Source: Mesorhizobium sp. NZP2298 (GTDB taxonomy: Bacteria > Pseudomonadota > Alphaproteobacteria > Rhizobiales > Rhizobiaceae). Taken from it: a DNA stretch of 64,000 nt. Shown in pieces: positions 8,456-17,573 of the stretch (position 1 is the first letter of the stretch; each line of letters starts with the position of its first letter). The notes under the pieces are model-generated. The model searched no databases. It saw only the letters and a program-made list of their open reading frames with translations, and was not told the DNA's origin. A program made the position numbers and the translations under genes. The stretch is from the NCBI RefSeq assembly GCF_013170825.1, contig NZ_CP033365.1, positions 1,426,001-1,490,000 on the forward strand. The letters are read 5' to 3'.

Positions 8456-9415
8456 TCAGGCCGCTTTCGGCGTGCCCACCAGAGTGGCGATACCGATGTC
8501 CTCGAGGGCTTGAGCGACCGCCTGATCGAGTGGCGTATGCGGGATTTCTCCGATGATACCTTCCAGCCGCGTCGAGGCCAGTTGGTGCTGCTCGAAGCGC
8601 AGATAGGACATCGAGACGATCTCGCGCCACATCGCCACGAACGGGCTGCCGGCGCGCAGTACCCACCAAGGCATCGAGGTCATCTTGAGCGACCGGCCGA
8701 GCGCCTTCTCGGTAGCGGCCTTGATCTCAATATCGGTGACGGCATGGCCGGGAAAGTTCAGCGCCTCGTAGGAGCCGAGCTTGTCGAGATTCCTCGCCAG
8801 CGCGACGAAGCCGACAGCGAAGTCTGGCAGGTAGGCCCATTCATGCACGAGGTCGGCCGGACCGGGCGCGGTGTAGACGCCCTTGTTGATCTTGGCGGCG
8901 ACGACTAGGTCGAACCAGGAGCCGCTGCCAGTGCCGCCGAAGAAATCGCCGGCGCGCAGCACAATGGTGCGCACACGGCCTGCATCGGCCTCGCGGTGGA
9001 ACAGATCCTCCATGGCGCAGCGGATGCGGCCCTTCTCGGTCGTCGGGTGGAACGGCGTGTCTTCCGTGATCATCGCCGGCATCGGCGAGCCGTAATTGTA
9101 GACGGTGCCGGGAAACAGATGCAGCGCGTTGTTGGCATGGCAGGCGGCCATGACGTTTTCGGCCATCGGCAGGCATTTGCCCCAGTCGGTATAGATCGGG
9201 TTGAGGCCGTTGAAGATGATATCGACGCCTTCGGTGGCGCGGATCAGCGATTGACGGTCCAGCGCATCGCCGGCAACCGCCGTGGCGCCTTCAAGCTCGG
9301 CCGGTACCTTGCCGGTGCGGGTGACGGTGCGGACGTCGAAGCCGGCGTCGATGAAGGCTTTGGCAACCACGCGGCCGAGCCGGCCATTGGCGCCGAGAAT
9401 TGCGATCTTGGTCAT
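8456..9415 (-). CDS. NAD-dependent epimerase/dehydratase family protein
   Basis: This 319-residue protein is an extended-type short-chain dehydrogenase/reductase. The Rossmann motif GANGRLG is at residues 8-14, followed by a typical DALD acidic stretch after the second strand. The usual YxxxK pair is not clear: VYNYGSP occupies the corresponding region, so this may be an atypical member that binds NAD(P) without standard catalysis. An upstream AGGAGACG supports the ATG at 9415. It is next to the DUF680 gene in the same direction. Substrate unknown; a nucleotide-sugar or quinone role are both possible. Confidence 0.8.
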   Translation of the reverse strand: MTKIAILGANGRLGRVVAKAFIDAGFDVRTVTRTGKVPAELEGATAVAGDALDRQSLIRATEGVDIIFNGLNPIYTDWGKCLPMAENVMAACHANNALHLFPGTVYNYGSPMPAMITEDTPFHPTTEKGRIRCAMEDLFHREADAGRVRTIVLRAGDFFGGTGSGSWFDLVVAAKINKGVYTAPGPADLVHEWAYLPDFAVGFVALARNLDKLGSYEALNFPGHAVTDIEIKAATEKALGRSLKMTSMPWWVLRAGSPFVAMWREIVSMSYLRFEQHQLASTRLEGIIGEIPHTPLDQAVAQALEDIGIATLVGTPKAA

Positions 9416-9487
9416 TGTTCGTCTCCTTGTTTGCCCTGAAGCGACGGGACGAGCCCGCCGCTTTCAGGATCGTTCGAGAACCGCCCT

Positions 9488-9697
9488 TCAGCGGTTGCCG
9501 AAGAGGTTGTGGTTGGCGCCCTGGATGACCGGTTGCTGATCGGCGGTCCCGGACTTCTCGATCGACGTGGTGATCGTGCTGTCGGTGCTGGTGGCGGCGG
9601 GCTGGTTGGCATCGTTCGAGCCGAACTTGTCGCTGCCGGCAAAGGCAGTGCCGGCGGCGATGAGGAGGGCGGCGGCGGTGAGTGCGATCTTGGTCAT
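9488..9697 (-). CDS. DUF680 family small exported protein
   Basis: The product is 69 residues. It begins MTKIALTAAALLIAAGTAFA, a clean signal peptide with an AFA cleavage site, followed by a short Ser/Thr/Asn/Gln-rich mature part ending NHNLFGNR. This pattern is that of DUF680, a family I know from Mesorhizobium only, with no known function. AGGAGAATT directly before the ATG at 9697 is a strong ribosome site and decides this start over the longer open frame. Expected to be periplasmic. Confidence 0.8.
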   Translation of the reverse strand: MTKIALTAAALLIAAGTAFAGSDKFGSNDANQPAATSTDSTITTSIEKSGTADQQPVIQGANHNLFGNR

Positions 9698-9811
9698 TTG
9701 AATTCTCCTGGTTGGTGTTTGCAGTCCGTATCGGTGTTTGCAGGGCGAATATGATTGCCTCAGGACTGAATTGAAATTGACCATGGATGCAGTTTTGATA
9801 TTCATTATTGA

Positions 9812-10726
9812 ATGGACAATATCGATTGGAACCTGATCAAGAGCTTCGTCACGGTCGCGGAAACCGGGAGCCTGTCTGCCGCCGCCCGAAAACTGTCGGC
9901 CAGTCAGCCGACGCTGGGACGTCACATCGGGGAGTTGGAGCAGGCGCTCGGTGTCACGCTGTTCCGGCGTGGGCGGAGCGGCTACGCGCTGACGGAAGCC
10001 GGTGCCACGCTATTCGAGCGGGGCAAGGCGGTCAGCGAGCAGGCGAGTGCCTTTTCACGGCTGGCGCTGGGTTCGGTCGAGGCCATCGAAGGCACGGTGC
10101 GCATTGCCGCCAGCGAGGTGGTGGCGGCCTATGTGCTGCCCGACATGATGGCGCGGCTCGGCATGGAGGAGCCCGGCATCGAGGTCGAGATCGTTGCCTC
10201 GAACCAGGTCGAGAACCTGCTGCGCCGGGACGCCGATATCGCCATCCGCATGGTCAAGCCGGCGCAGAACGAACTGGTGGCGCGCAAGGTCTGCGATATC
10301 CCGCTTTGCGCCTGCGCGGCCATTTCCTATCTCGATCGGCGCGGCCGTCCAGCGGGGCCGGCCGACCTCGTCAATCACGCCCTGATCGGCTTCGACCGGA
10401 GCGATGAGATCATCAGGAGCTTCGTCCAGCATGGTATCCCGGTCACCCGTGGCAGCTTCCGCTTCAGGGCCGACAACCAGATCGTGCTGTGGGAGGCGGT
10501 GCGGGCGGGAAACGGCATTGGCCTTGGCCAGGAGCCGCTGGCCGAGCGCGATCCGCTGGTGGAGAAGGTGCTTCCCGGCCTGCCGTTGCCTGACTTGCCG
10601 GTGTGGCTGGCCATGCATCGCGATGTGCGCGGCAGCGTGCGCATCCGCCGCGTGGCGGACTTTCTTCACGAGGAACTCAAACGCTATTCGGCGGGTGCCG
10701 TTTCGGGAGCGAATTCGGCGCGGTGA
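9812..10726 (+). CDS. LysR family transcriptional regulator
   Basis: This 304-residue protein has the LysR winged helix-turn-helix at residues 1-60 (FVTVAETGSLSAAARKLSAS, then QPTLGRHIGELEQALGVTLF) and a LysR substrate-binding domain from about residue 88 to 292. It is divergent from the DUF680 gene. The region around its start contains ATTCA-N4-TGAAT with flanking GATATT and AATATC, a possible self-regulatory dyad. Its 3' end overlaps the convergent MFS gene by 43 bases, so the two mRNAs are antisense at their ends. Effector and targets are unknown; the MFS exporter-like gene is the natural candidate. Confidence 0.92.
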   Translation: MDNIDWNLIKSFVTVAETGSLSAAARKLSASQPTLGRHIGELEQALGVTLFRRGRSGYALTEAGATLFERGKAVSEQASAFSRLALGSVEAIEGTVRIAASEVVAAYVLPDMMARLGMEEPGIEVEIVASNQVENLLRRDADIAIRMVKPAQNELVARKVCDIPLCACAAISYLDRRGRPAGPADLVNHALIGFDRSDEIIRSFVQHGIPVTRGSFRFRADNQIVLWEAVRAGNGIGLGQEPLAERDPLVEKVLPGLPLPDLPVWLAMHRDVRGSVRIRRVADFLHEELKRYSAGAVSGANSAR

Positions 10727-11865
10727 GCGAGGCCCGCCATCAGCAGGACAACGATCAGCAGGACCGACATGGCGATGAAGATCGGCCCGAAGCTGGAATG
10801 CTCGGCGACGAAGCCGATCGCCGACGGCGCCACCAGAATGCCCGAATAGCCCATGGTGGTGACGACGCTCATGCCGGTGCCCGATGACATGCCTTCCTGG
10901 TTGCCGCCGGCCGAAAAGATGATCGGCACCATATTGGCGATGCCGAAGCCGCACAGCGCGAAGGCCGCGATGGCGAGCCAGGGCGAGGGCGACAGGCCGG
11001 CGATCAGCATGCCGGCGGCGGCGGCGACAGCCGAGCCGCGCAGCGTCGTCACCGCGCCGAAGCGGTTGCGCACGCCATCGCCGAAGAAGCGCATGATCGC
11101 CATGACGCCGGAAAAGGCGGCATAGGCAAGACCGGCGACGGCAAGGTCGGCGCCGAGTTCCTGTCTGAGATACAGCGCCGCCCAGTCGAGCACCGCGCCC
11201 TCGGATATCATAGTCAGCAGGGCCATCAGGCCGATCAGGTAGACCAGCGGGTTTGCCGGCAGCGTGAATTTATGATGCTCGGCCGCCCGTGGTCTGTCCT
11301 CGGCAACGAGATAGCCGACCGCCATGGCGATCGCCGCGAAGGCAAGCACGGTCACGACTGCGGCATGGGCGAGGTGGCCATAGTGCTGGATGGCAAAGCC
11401 GCCGAGGCCGCCGCCGGCGAAACCGCCGAGGCTCCAGAAGCCGTGCGAGGACGACATGATGGCGCGGGACATTTTTCGCTCCACCACCACCGCATTGGCG
11501 TTCATGGCGACATCCATGCCGCCGATCGAGCCGCCGAAAATGAACATGGCGATGGCCGCCAGCGGCACGTTGGGCGCAAGCGCCACCAGGAGCAAACCGA
11601 GACTGCCGCAAAGGCCGAACCAGCGCAGCACGGTGCGCGAGCCATGTTTCGAAATCAGGTGGCCGCACAAGGTCATGGCTGTGACCGCGCCGGCGCCGAA
11701 CAGAAGGATCAGCAGGCCGAGCGTGAATTTCGAAATGTCCAGCCGGGTCAGGAATACCGGAATCTGCGGCGCCCAACTGCCGGTCAGGAAGCCATTGGCA
11801 AGGAAAATGGCGGCCACGGCCCATCGCCCGCGAATGGCAGTTTGCATAGCGTTCAACGCGTTCAT
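10684..11865 (-). CDS. MFS transporter
   Basis: This 393-residue protein has about twelve predicted hydrophobic helices and belongs to the major facilitator superfamily. The N-terminal half starts RWAVAAIFLANGFLTGSWAP, and the stretch FGGSIGGMDVAMNANAVVVE in helices 4-5 with GFWSLGGFAGGGLGG resembles the group that includes YbjJ and fucose permease relatives. It ends inside the 3' end of the convergent LysR gene. Two start codons are possible (11865 and 11847) and neither has a clear ribosome site. The transported substance is unknown. Confidence 0.88.
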   Translation of the reverse strand: MNALNAMQTAIRGRWAVAAIFLANGFLTGSWAPQIPVFLTRLDISKFTLGLLILLFGAGAVTAMTLCGHLISKHGSRTVLRWFGLCGSLGLLLVALAPNVPLAAIAMFIFGGSIGGMDVAMNANAVVVERKMSRAIMSSSHGFWSLGGFAGGGLGGFAIQHYGHLAHAAVVTVLAFAAIAMAVGYLVAEDRPRAAEHHKFTLPANPLVYLIGLMALLTMISEGAVLDWAALYLRQELGADLAVAGLAYAAFSGVMAIMRFFGDGVRNRFGAVTTLRGSAVAAAAGMLIAGLSPSPWLAIAAFALCGFGIANMVPIIFSAGGNQEGMSSGTGMSVVTTMGYSGILVAPSAIGFVAEHSSFGPIFIAMSVLLIVVLLMAGLAHRAEFAPETAPAE

Positions 11866-12031
11866 AGGGCGAATCCGGTCAAAAAATGGCTTTGCGCGGC
11901 AAATTAGATCGATTCAATTCGCAGTCAAGCGTCGGCCGCAGGGAATGCTTGGACCAAAGGCCCAAATGGGACAGGATTGTTCGTGTTAGACTTGTCTGAC
12001 GTTGGAGATCAGCGAAAACGCCTCTGCCTTC

Positions 12032-12086
12032 GTCATCCACGAGCGGAGCAAGGAGCGTAGCGACGCTGCGCAGACCCTAGGATGAC
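12032..12086. repeat. Intergenic palindromic repeat (GTCATCC ... GGATGAC)
   Basis: GTCATCC (12032-12038) and GGATGAC (12080-12086) are perfect inverted ends around a GC-rich core containing GGAGCGTAGCGACGC. I recognise this as a repeat type common between Mesorhizobium genes. The window holds only this copy, so the repeat status rests on memory. Confidence 0.5.
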
Positions 12087-12127
12087 TAAGGCGCGGAAGT
12101 CTGGCCCATCCGCGACGCCGGAAGAAC

Positions 12128-12436
12128 CTAATGATCCTTAGGCCGCTTGGCCTCGAATTCGGCTTTCTTGGCGTCCGACGCTTCTGTCTGGTTGATCGCC
12201 TGCCACTCGGCGTAAGGCATGCCGTAGACGATCTCGCGCGACTGGTCCTTGGAGAGATCGACACCCTCGGCGTTGGCGGCCTCGCGATACCAGTTCGAGA
12301 GGCAGTTGCGGCAGAAGCCGGCGAGGTTCATCAGGTCGATATTCTGCACGTCGTTGCGTTCCCTAAGATGCTCGACCAGCCGGCGAAAGGCAGCGGCCTC
12401 GAAGTCGCGCTTCTGCTCGTCGCTGAGTTTGGTCAT
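12128..12436 (-). CDS. DUF1244 domain-containing protein
   Basis: This 102-residue protein starts MTKLSDEQKRDFEAAAFRRL and contains the conserved DLMNLAGFCRNCLSNWYREAA segment with two cysteines and the GMPYAEWQ motif of DUF1244 (SMc04008-like). The function is unknown. The preceding gene ends 12 bases before this start on the minus strand, with its TGA inside the overlapping ATGA at 12448-12451. GGAGG five bases before the ATG at 12436 favours this start over the overlapping ATG at 12451. Translation is probably coupled to the upstream amidohydrolase. Confidence 0.88.
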   Translation of the reverse strand: MTKLSDEQKRDFEAAAFRRLVEHLRERNDVQNIDLMNLAGFCRNCLSNWYREAANAEGVDLSKDQSREIVYGMPYAEWQAINQTEASDAKKAEFEAKRPKDH

Positions 12437-12447
12437 CGAAACCTCCG

Positions 12448-13245
12448 TCATAGCGGCCCGGTGCGCGAGCCGAACATTTTCACGACATGTATATCGGGAC
12501 GGCGGTCGATGGCGTCAACGATCGGCGCCAGGCGCCCGGCCCACGCGATCGCGCCCTTCTGGTCTGAAATCAGGTCCTGGCGGATCTCGATCAACGCGTG
12601 GGCATAGCCATTGATAATGGCATGCTTGAACATGGTGTCGCCACGCAGCGCGCCGTCATAGGGCTCATTGTCACCGACGACGAGGCTCTTGTCTTCGGCA
12701 AGCATGTCGATCAGCGGCCGCGCCACCCGGTCGTCCCGATCCCAGAGGATGCCGACATGCCACGGCCTCTGCCTGCCCTGCATGACCGGGGTGAAGGAAT
12801 GCACCGAGAAGATGAAGGGCGCCTGGCCGGAAGCCTGCGCGACCGAGGCAATCAAGGCGCCGACAGCGTCGTGATAGGGCCGGTAGAAGCGGTCGAGCCG
12901 CCTTTCGCGCTCCTCGGGTGCGAGCGGATAGTTTCCCGGCACGACAGTACCGTCATAGAGCTGGCGGATGAGCGTCGGATCGTCCTCGCCACGATTGGGG
13001 TCGATCAAGAGCCGTGAAAAGTTGGCGATCAGCGCAGGCACGCCGAGCAAGGCCGCAAGTTCGCGGGTCACCGCTTCGACGCCGATGTCGTAGGCGATGT
13101 GGCGGTCGAATTCCGCCGCCGGCAGGCCAAGGCTGCCATAGTCCTCGGGCAGGTCGCGGCGGGCATGATCGGCCAGAAGCACGATGCCTCGCTTGCGGTC
13201 GCCCTCGACGATATCGAAAGGCGCGAAAACTGTGGATCGGGTCAT
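12448..13245 (-). CDS. N-formylglutamate amidohydrolase family protein
   Basis: This 265-residue protein belongs to the N-formylglutamate deformylase family (HutG-like fold), zinc hydrolases that release formate or cleave related amides. Visible family features are LLADHARRDLPEDYGSLGLP, the NFSRLLIDPNRG segment and FSVHSFTP. The ATG at 13245 is chosen because the family homology begins right there; a longer open frame upstream encodes only low-complexity sequence. In many Rhizobiales this gene sits by DUF1244, DUF1036 and pyk, as here. A histidine pathway role is not indicated, since no other hut gene is present. Confidence 0.9.
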   Translation of the reverse strand: MTRSTVFAPFDIVEGDRKRGIVLLADHARRDLPEDYGSLGLPAAEFDRHIAYDIGVEAVTRELAALLGVPALIANFSRLLIDPNRGEDDPTLIRQLYDGTVVPGNYPLAPEERERRLDRFYRPYHDAVGALIASVAQASGQAPFIFSVHSFTPVMQGRQRPWHVGILWDRDDRVARPLIDMLAEDKSLVVGDNEPYDGALRGDTMFKHAIINGYAHALIEIRQDLISDQKGAIAWAGRLAPIVDAIDRRPDIHVVKMFGSRTGPL

Positions 13246-13425
13246 TGGCGGGAGATGGTGTGTTCGCTGGCTTCCGGGGAGGATGCTATCGTCATTCCAC
13301 GAAGACGACGCGTGCGCAATGCCGTTGTTTGGCCAAGGTTTCCGATGAAATCTGGCAAGGGGCGACGGATAGTGCGCCGGGAGCCTTCCTAAATCGATTG
13401 GAATTGGTCCAAACGGCGCGTTGAC

Positions 13426-13980
13426 ATGCGCGCGGACTTTTCCGAAAAGGGGCGCAGAGAGATGCTGATGTGGTTCTTGAGGGGTATTGGGATGGGTTCC
13501 GCCGGCAGGCAGCGCATGCGCTCTGCCTTTGCCATGCCGCTCCTGATCCTGACCGTTGGGGTGTCGGCGATGGTCATGGCCTCGCCGGCGCGCGCCGATT
13601 TCCGCGTCTGCAACGCCACGCAGAACCTGGTCGGCGTCGGCATCGGCTATCGCGCCAAGGCCGGCTGGATCACCGAGGGCTGGTGGCACATTGAAGGATC
13701 GAGCTGCAAGACGTTGATCGAAGGGCCGCTGTCATCAAGGTTTTACTATCTTTATGCAGAAGACGCCGAGCGCGGTGGACGCTGGGACGGCCCGATCAAC
13801 ATGTGCGTGGCTGAAAAAGAGTTCAAGATCGCCGGCGTAAACGACTGCGTCGCCCGGGGCTTCCAGCGCGCCGGATTTCAGGAATATGACACGGGCGAAC
13901 AGGCAAGCTGGATGGTCCAGCTGACCGATGAGCCCGCAACGGGAGGCCCCCCAGCCGCCCCGGGAACCAACAGTCAATGA
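13426..13980 (+). CDS. DUF1036 domain-containing exported protein
   Basis: The predicted product is 184 residues. A hydrophobic export signal (MRSAFAMPLLILTVGVSAMV, then MASPARA) precedes the conserved DUF1036 domain: FRVCNATQNLVGVGIGYRAK, GWWHIEGSSCKTL, GPLSSRFYYLYAED and FKIAGVNDC. The four or so cysteines are probably disulfide-bonded in the periplasm. Function unknown. Starts at 13426, 13462 or within the signal are all possible; the mature protein is the same. Its stop overlaps the pyk start by four bases (ATGA), so pyk is translated from the same mRNA. Confidence 0.85.
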   Translation: MRADFSEKGRREMLMWFLRGIGMGSAGRQRMRSAFAMPLLILTVGVSAMVMASPARADFRVCNATQNLVGVGIGYRAKAGWITEGWWHIEGSSCKTLIEGPLSSRFYYLYAEDAERGGRWDGPINMCVAEKEFKIAGVNDCVARGFQRAGFQEYDTGEQASWMVQLTDEPATGGPPAAPGTNSQ

Positions 13981-15413
13981 GACGCAGCCGCAAGGTCAAG
14001 ATCCTAGCCACAATCGGTCCGGCCTCCTCCTCCGAGGAGATGCTGAAGAAGCTGTTCGAAGCGGGCGCCGATGTGTTCCGCATCAATATGAGCCATACAG
14101 ATCACGAGCTGATGCGCACGCTGGTCGGACGCATCCGGGCCGTCGAGGAGCAGGTTGGCCGGCCGATCGGTATCCTCGCCGACCTGCAAGGCCCCAAGCT
14201 GCGCGTCGGCAAGTTCGCCAATGGCAAGGAAGTGCTGACACCGGGCCAGACCTTCACGCTCGACGACAATCCCGAGCCGGGCACGTCGACCAGGGTCTAC
14301 CTGCCGCATCCGGAAATCCTGAGTTCGGTCGAGGCCGGTCACCGTCTTTTGATCGACGACGGCAAGCTCGAACTGAAGGCGGTGAAAAGCGACGGCAAGT
14401 CGATCGTCTGCACCGTCGTCGCAGGCACCACGATTTCCGACAAGAAGGGCGTCAGCCTGCCCGACACCGACCTGCCGGTCGGCGCGCTGACCGAGAAGGA
14501 CCGCAAGGACCTCGACGCGGTGCTCGCAACGGGCGTCGACTGGATCGCGCTGTCCTTCGTGCAGCGCCCAGAAGATCTGGCCGAAGCGCGCAAGATCGCG
14601 CGCGGCCGGGCGCTGATCATGGCCAAGATCGAAAAGCCGCAGGCCGTTTCCCGGCTGGCCGAGATCATCGAATTGTCCGACGCGCTGATGGTCGCCCGCG
14701 GCGATCTCGGCGTCGAAATGCCGCTCGAAGCCGTGCCCGGCATTCAGAAGCAGATCACGCGCGCCGCGCGCCGCGCCGGAAAGCCGGTGGTGGTCGCCAC
14801 GCAGATGCTGGAATCGATGATCACCGCACCGGTGCCGACCCGCGCCGAAGTGTCGGATGTTTCGATCGCCGTGTTCGAAGGCGCCGATGCCATCATGCTG
14901 TCGGCGGAATCGGCGGCGGGTGCCTATCCGGTCGAAGCGGTGGCGATGATGAACCGCATCGCCACCAAGGTCGAAACCGATCCGACCTATGCCGGCATCA
15001 TCAACGCGCAGCGCTCCGAGCCGGAAGCGACCGGCGCCGACGCCATTTCGCTGGCCGCCCGTGAAATCGCCGAAACGCTGAAACTGTCGGCCATCATCAC
15101 CTACACCGCGTCCGGCACCACCGGCCTGCGTGCCGCCCGTGAGCGTCCCCAGGTGCCGATCATCGCGCTGTCGCCGATCGTCAACACCGCGCGGCGGCTA
15201 TCGCTTTTGTGGGGCACGCATTGCGTGGTCTCGCCCGATGCCACCGATCTCGACGACATGGTCAACCGCGCCTGCCGCATTGCGCTGGAAGAAGAGTTCG
15301 GCAAGCCCGGCGACCGCGTCATCATCACGGCCGGTGTGCCGCTGAGGACGCCCGGCTCGACCAACATGCTGCGCATCGCCTATGTCGGCTCGGACGTGCA
15401 AAGCAGCCGGTAA
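13977..15413 (+). CDS. pyk: Pyruvate kinase
   Basis: This 478-residue enzyme converts phosphoenolpyruvate and ADP to pyruvate and ATP in lower glycolysis. It begins with the conserved RKVKILATIGPAS, has the FRINMSH and LADLQGPKLRVG substrate motifs, the active-site MAKIEKPQA lysine region, ARGDLGVEMP and the ATQMLESMI helix, followed by the C-terminal regulatory domain. It is translationally coupled to the DUF1036 gene upstream. Length matches bacterial pyruvate kinases. There is no clear intrinsic terminator after it. Confidence 0.97.
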   Translation: MRRSRKVKILATIGPASSSEEMLKKLFEAGADVFRINMSHTDHELMRTLVGRIRAVEEQVGRPIGILADLQGPKLRVGKFANGKEVLTPGQTFTLDDNPEPGTSTRVYLPHPEILSSVEAGHRLLIDDGKLELKAVKSDGKSIVCTVVAGTTISDKKGVSLPDTDLPVGALTEKDRKDLDAVLATGVDWIALSFVQRPEDLAEARKIARGRALIMAKIEKPQAVSRLAEIIELSDALMVARGDLGVEMPLEAVPGIQKQITRAARRAGKPVVVATQMLESMITAPVPTRAEVSDVSIAVFEGADAIMLSAESAAGAYPVEAVAMMNRIATKVETDPTYAGIINAQRSEPEATGADAISLAAREIAETLKLSAIITYTASGTTGLRAARERPQVPIIALSPIVNTARRLSLLWGTHCVVSPDATDLDDMVNRACRIALEEEFGKPGDRVIITAGVPLRTPGSTNMLRIAYVGSDVQSSR

Positions 15414-15614
15414 TCTGCTGATTTCCCGACGCAACCATCCGGCGCGATTTTGTGCCGAGGTCGCCGTGGCCATATTGCAACGAAGGCACGGACAATGATC
15501 CCGGCCTTTGTCTCGACACAGGGTCGCCGCGATCGCCTCCACAAGGCACGGGTGAGGCGGCATCAACGGTCGCCCCTCGCCGTCGGCCTTCCCATCATTT
15601 TGAGAGTATAGTGA

Positions 15615-16349
15615 ATGTCATCTCTTGTTTCGCGCCGGTCGCTTCTGACCGGGCTGTCGCTTGTTGGCGTCTCGGCCATCTCGGCCTGTGCCCAAATGCC
15701 CAGACAGTCGATCGGCATGGCAGCTCCTCTCAATCCGCCGCCGCTCGAGCCGGCACCAGAAAAGGCGCCGATCGAAGATGCGGCGCCTGAAGCCGCCGCC
15801 CCGGCGTCGCCCGATTACGCCAGCATGTATAGCGCGGCCGAAGATGGCGGCCATTCGCTGCCGGCGATTCCCGTCAGCAAGGTCGACGGCCGGTTCCTGC
15901 GGCAGATCGTCGACGATCCGACTGGAGAAAAGCCCGGCACGATCGTGGTCAACACGACAGACAAGCACCTTTACTGGGTGCTCGAGGACGGCAAGGCGAT
16001 GCGCTATGGCGTCGGCTTGGGGCGCCAGGGTTATTCCTGGAAGGGCCGCGCGATCGTCCAGTGGAAACGCAAATGGCCGACCTGGACGCCGCCTTCGGCA
16101 ATGATCCGCAGGGATCCGAAGCTGGAAAAATGGCGCCAGGGCATGCAGCCCGGTGTCAGCAACCCACTGGGGTCACGCGCGCTGTACATCTTCAAGGACG
16201 GCGTCGACACGCTCTATCGGATTCATGGATCGCCGGACTGGAAGTCCATCGGCAAGTCAGCGTCATCGGGCTGCGTGCGCATGTTCAACCAGGATGTCAT
16301 GGATCTTTACGAGCGGGTTCCTGGCAAGACACCGCTGCTGGTCATCTAG
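15615..16349 (+). CDS. L,D-transpeptidase (YkuD domain) lipoprotein
   Basis: This 244-residue protein cross-links peptidoglycan through 3-3 bonds or attaches proteins to the wall. The N terminus has a twin arginine (SRRSLL) and a lipobox-like ISAC with C25, so it may be a lipoprotein. An Ala/Pro-rich linker follows to about residue 75. The YkuD domain runs from about 112 to the end, with IHGSPDW (H204) and the active-site signature SSGCVRM (C220). GTG at 15611 and ATG at 15615 are close alternative starts. It stands alone between pyk and a convergent hydrolase. Confidence 0.93.
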   Translation: MSSLVSRRSLLTGLSLVGVSAISACAQMPRQSIGMAAPLNPPPLEPAPEKAPIEDAAPEAAAPASPDYASMYSAAEDGGHSLPAIPVSKVDGRFLRQIVDDPTGEKPGTIVVNTTDKHLYWVLEDGKAMRYGVGLGRQGYSWKGRAIVQWKRKWPTWTPPSAMIRRDPKLEKWRQGMQPGVSNPLGSRALYIFKDGVDTLYRIHGSPDWKSIGKSASSGCVRMFNQDVMDLYERVPGKTPLLVI

Positions 16350-16394
16350 CGTAGGGCTCAGCGTAGCCGCCTCTTCCCTGTCGGCCAAAGGAGA

Positions 16395-17462
16395 TCAGGT
16401 CGGAGCGAGCTCGGCCTGAGGCTCCTTGAGGTCGGCGCATTTGCCGGCGCCATAGGCGTCGCCGGCAATCCGCGCTTCCGCCGTTCTGGCCATCGCCGCC
16501 AGATCGATATCCTTGCCGGCGACCTTCTCGATAGCGCCGACGACGAGGTCGGGGGTGATCCAGTCCGGCTTGTGGCCGAGATTGTGCACCCAGACGAGCT
16601 CGGCGCCAGCTATGTCGCGTACCAAGCCGACGGAATGGATGTGGGCGTAGACGACCTTGTCGCGGTCGCCCGAAATGACCACGGTCGGTGCCGTGATCTC
16701 GTTGTAGTGCGGTGCGGCACCAAGCGCGTAGCTGTAGAGGCCGGCAACGTCGGTGGCATTGGCGCGAAAGACCGATGGCCGCAACACCAGCGGGATCGCG
16801 GCCATGCCGAGATAATTGTCCGGCACCTTATTGGGCGCGAACACGCAGGTCGTGGCGTCCGCCATTTGCAGTGTTCCGGCCGGGTAGGTCAGCGTCTTGG
16901 AAAACAACCAGCCGACCACCGGAATGGTGGTCAGGTCGTAGTACCAGGACGTCGCGCCGCCCGGCCAGGGATGGGTTGCCGGCGCCAGGAAGACGAGACC
17001 GAGCGTCTTGTCGGCATGCTCGCGGCCGAAAGCGGCTGTGACCACGCCGCCGAAGGAGTGGCCGACGATGATCGCCTTCCTGATGCCGAGACGGTCCATC
17101 AGGGCGGCGATGGTGGCCGCCTGCGCCGAAGGGTTTTCATTGTTGCCGGCGCCGCGCCCGGACCAGCCATGACCCGGCCGGTCGAAGAACAGCATCTCGG
17201 CGCGGCCTTCGAGCTCCGGCCTCAGCGGCAGCATCTGATCCCTCAGATTGGCGCTGGCGCCGTGGATGAAGACGATTGGCGGCAGGTCCGCCTTGGTGGA
17301 GGCGGGGATATGGACATAATGGATGCGTGCGCCTTTGATGTCGGCAAATTCGCCAACCGGCTGGTCGCGGCGCTCGATCAGCCATGAGCCGACGCGGGTA
17401 ACGCCGATCAGGGCAAGGACGAGTGCGAGGATAAAGGCGACCGCGGCGTAGATCAGGTTCAT
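16395..17462 (-). CDS. Alpha/beta hydrolase with N-terminal membrane anchor
   Basis: This 355-residue protein has one N-terminal hydrophobic helix (AAVAFILALVLALIGV) followed by an alpha/beta hydrolase fold. The oxyanion region is FIHGASAN, the FFDRPGHGWSGRG strand follows, and the nucleophile elbow is GHSFGG; a late Asp (SGDRDKVV) and His (HNLGHKPDW) complete a plausible catalytic triad. It is probably inner-membrane-anchored facing the periplasm. The TPR gene lies upstream in the same direction across a hairpin. Substrate unknown. Confidence 0.88.
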   Translation of the reverse strand: MNLIYAAVAFILALVLALIGVTRVGSWLIERRDQPVGEFADIKGARIHYVHIPASTKADLPPIVFIHGASANLRDQMLPLRPELEGRAEMLFFDRPGHGWSGRGAGNNENPSAQAATIAALMDRLGIRKAIIVGHSFGGVVTAAFGREHADKTLGLVFLAPATHPWPGGATSWYYDLTTIPVVGWLFSKTLTYPAGTLQMADATTCVFAPNKVPDNYLGMAAIPLVLRPSVFRANATDVAGLYSYALGAAPHYNEITAPTVVISGDRDKVVYAHIHSVGLVRDIAGAELVWVHNLGHKPDWITPDLVVGAIEKVAGKDIDLAAMARTAEARIAGDAYGAGKCADLKEPQAELAPT

Positions 17463-17500
17463 GTGGGGAGATACGAGGTGGGACGGGATTAGTTCTGGTA

Positions 17501-17541
17501 GGGCAGTAGGGCTGTGGGTTCCGCAGGATCCCCTACTGCCC
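17501..17541. repeat. Perfect 11-bp inverted repeat between TPR and hydrolase genes
   Basis: GGGCAGTAGGG (17501-17511) and CCCTACTGCCC (17531-17541) are perfect inverted copies across 19 bases. There is no T tract on either side, so this may be an mRNA-stabilising or attenuating hairpin rather than a standard terminator. Confidence 0.6.
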
Positions 17542-17573
17542 TGCTGCCGTATTCCCTTACTCCCTTCAGAGTA

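Noticed and set aside
16061..16419. Small plus-strand frames inside the L,D-transpeptidase gene
   Set aside because: They are out-of-phase shadows of a well-supported gene.
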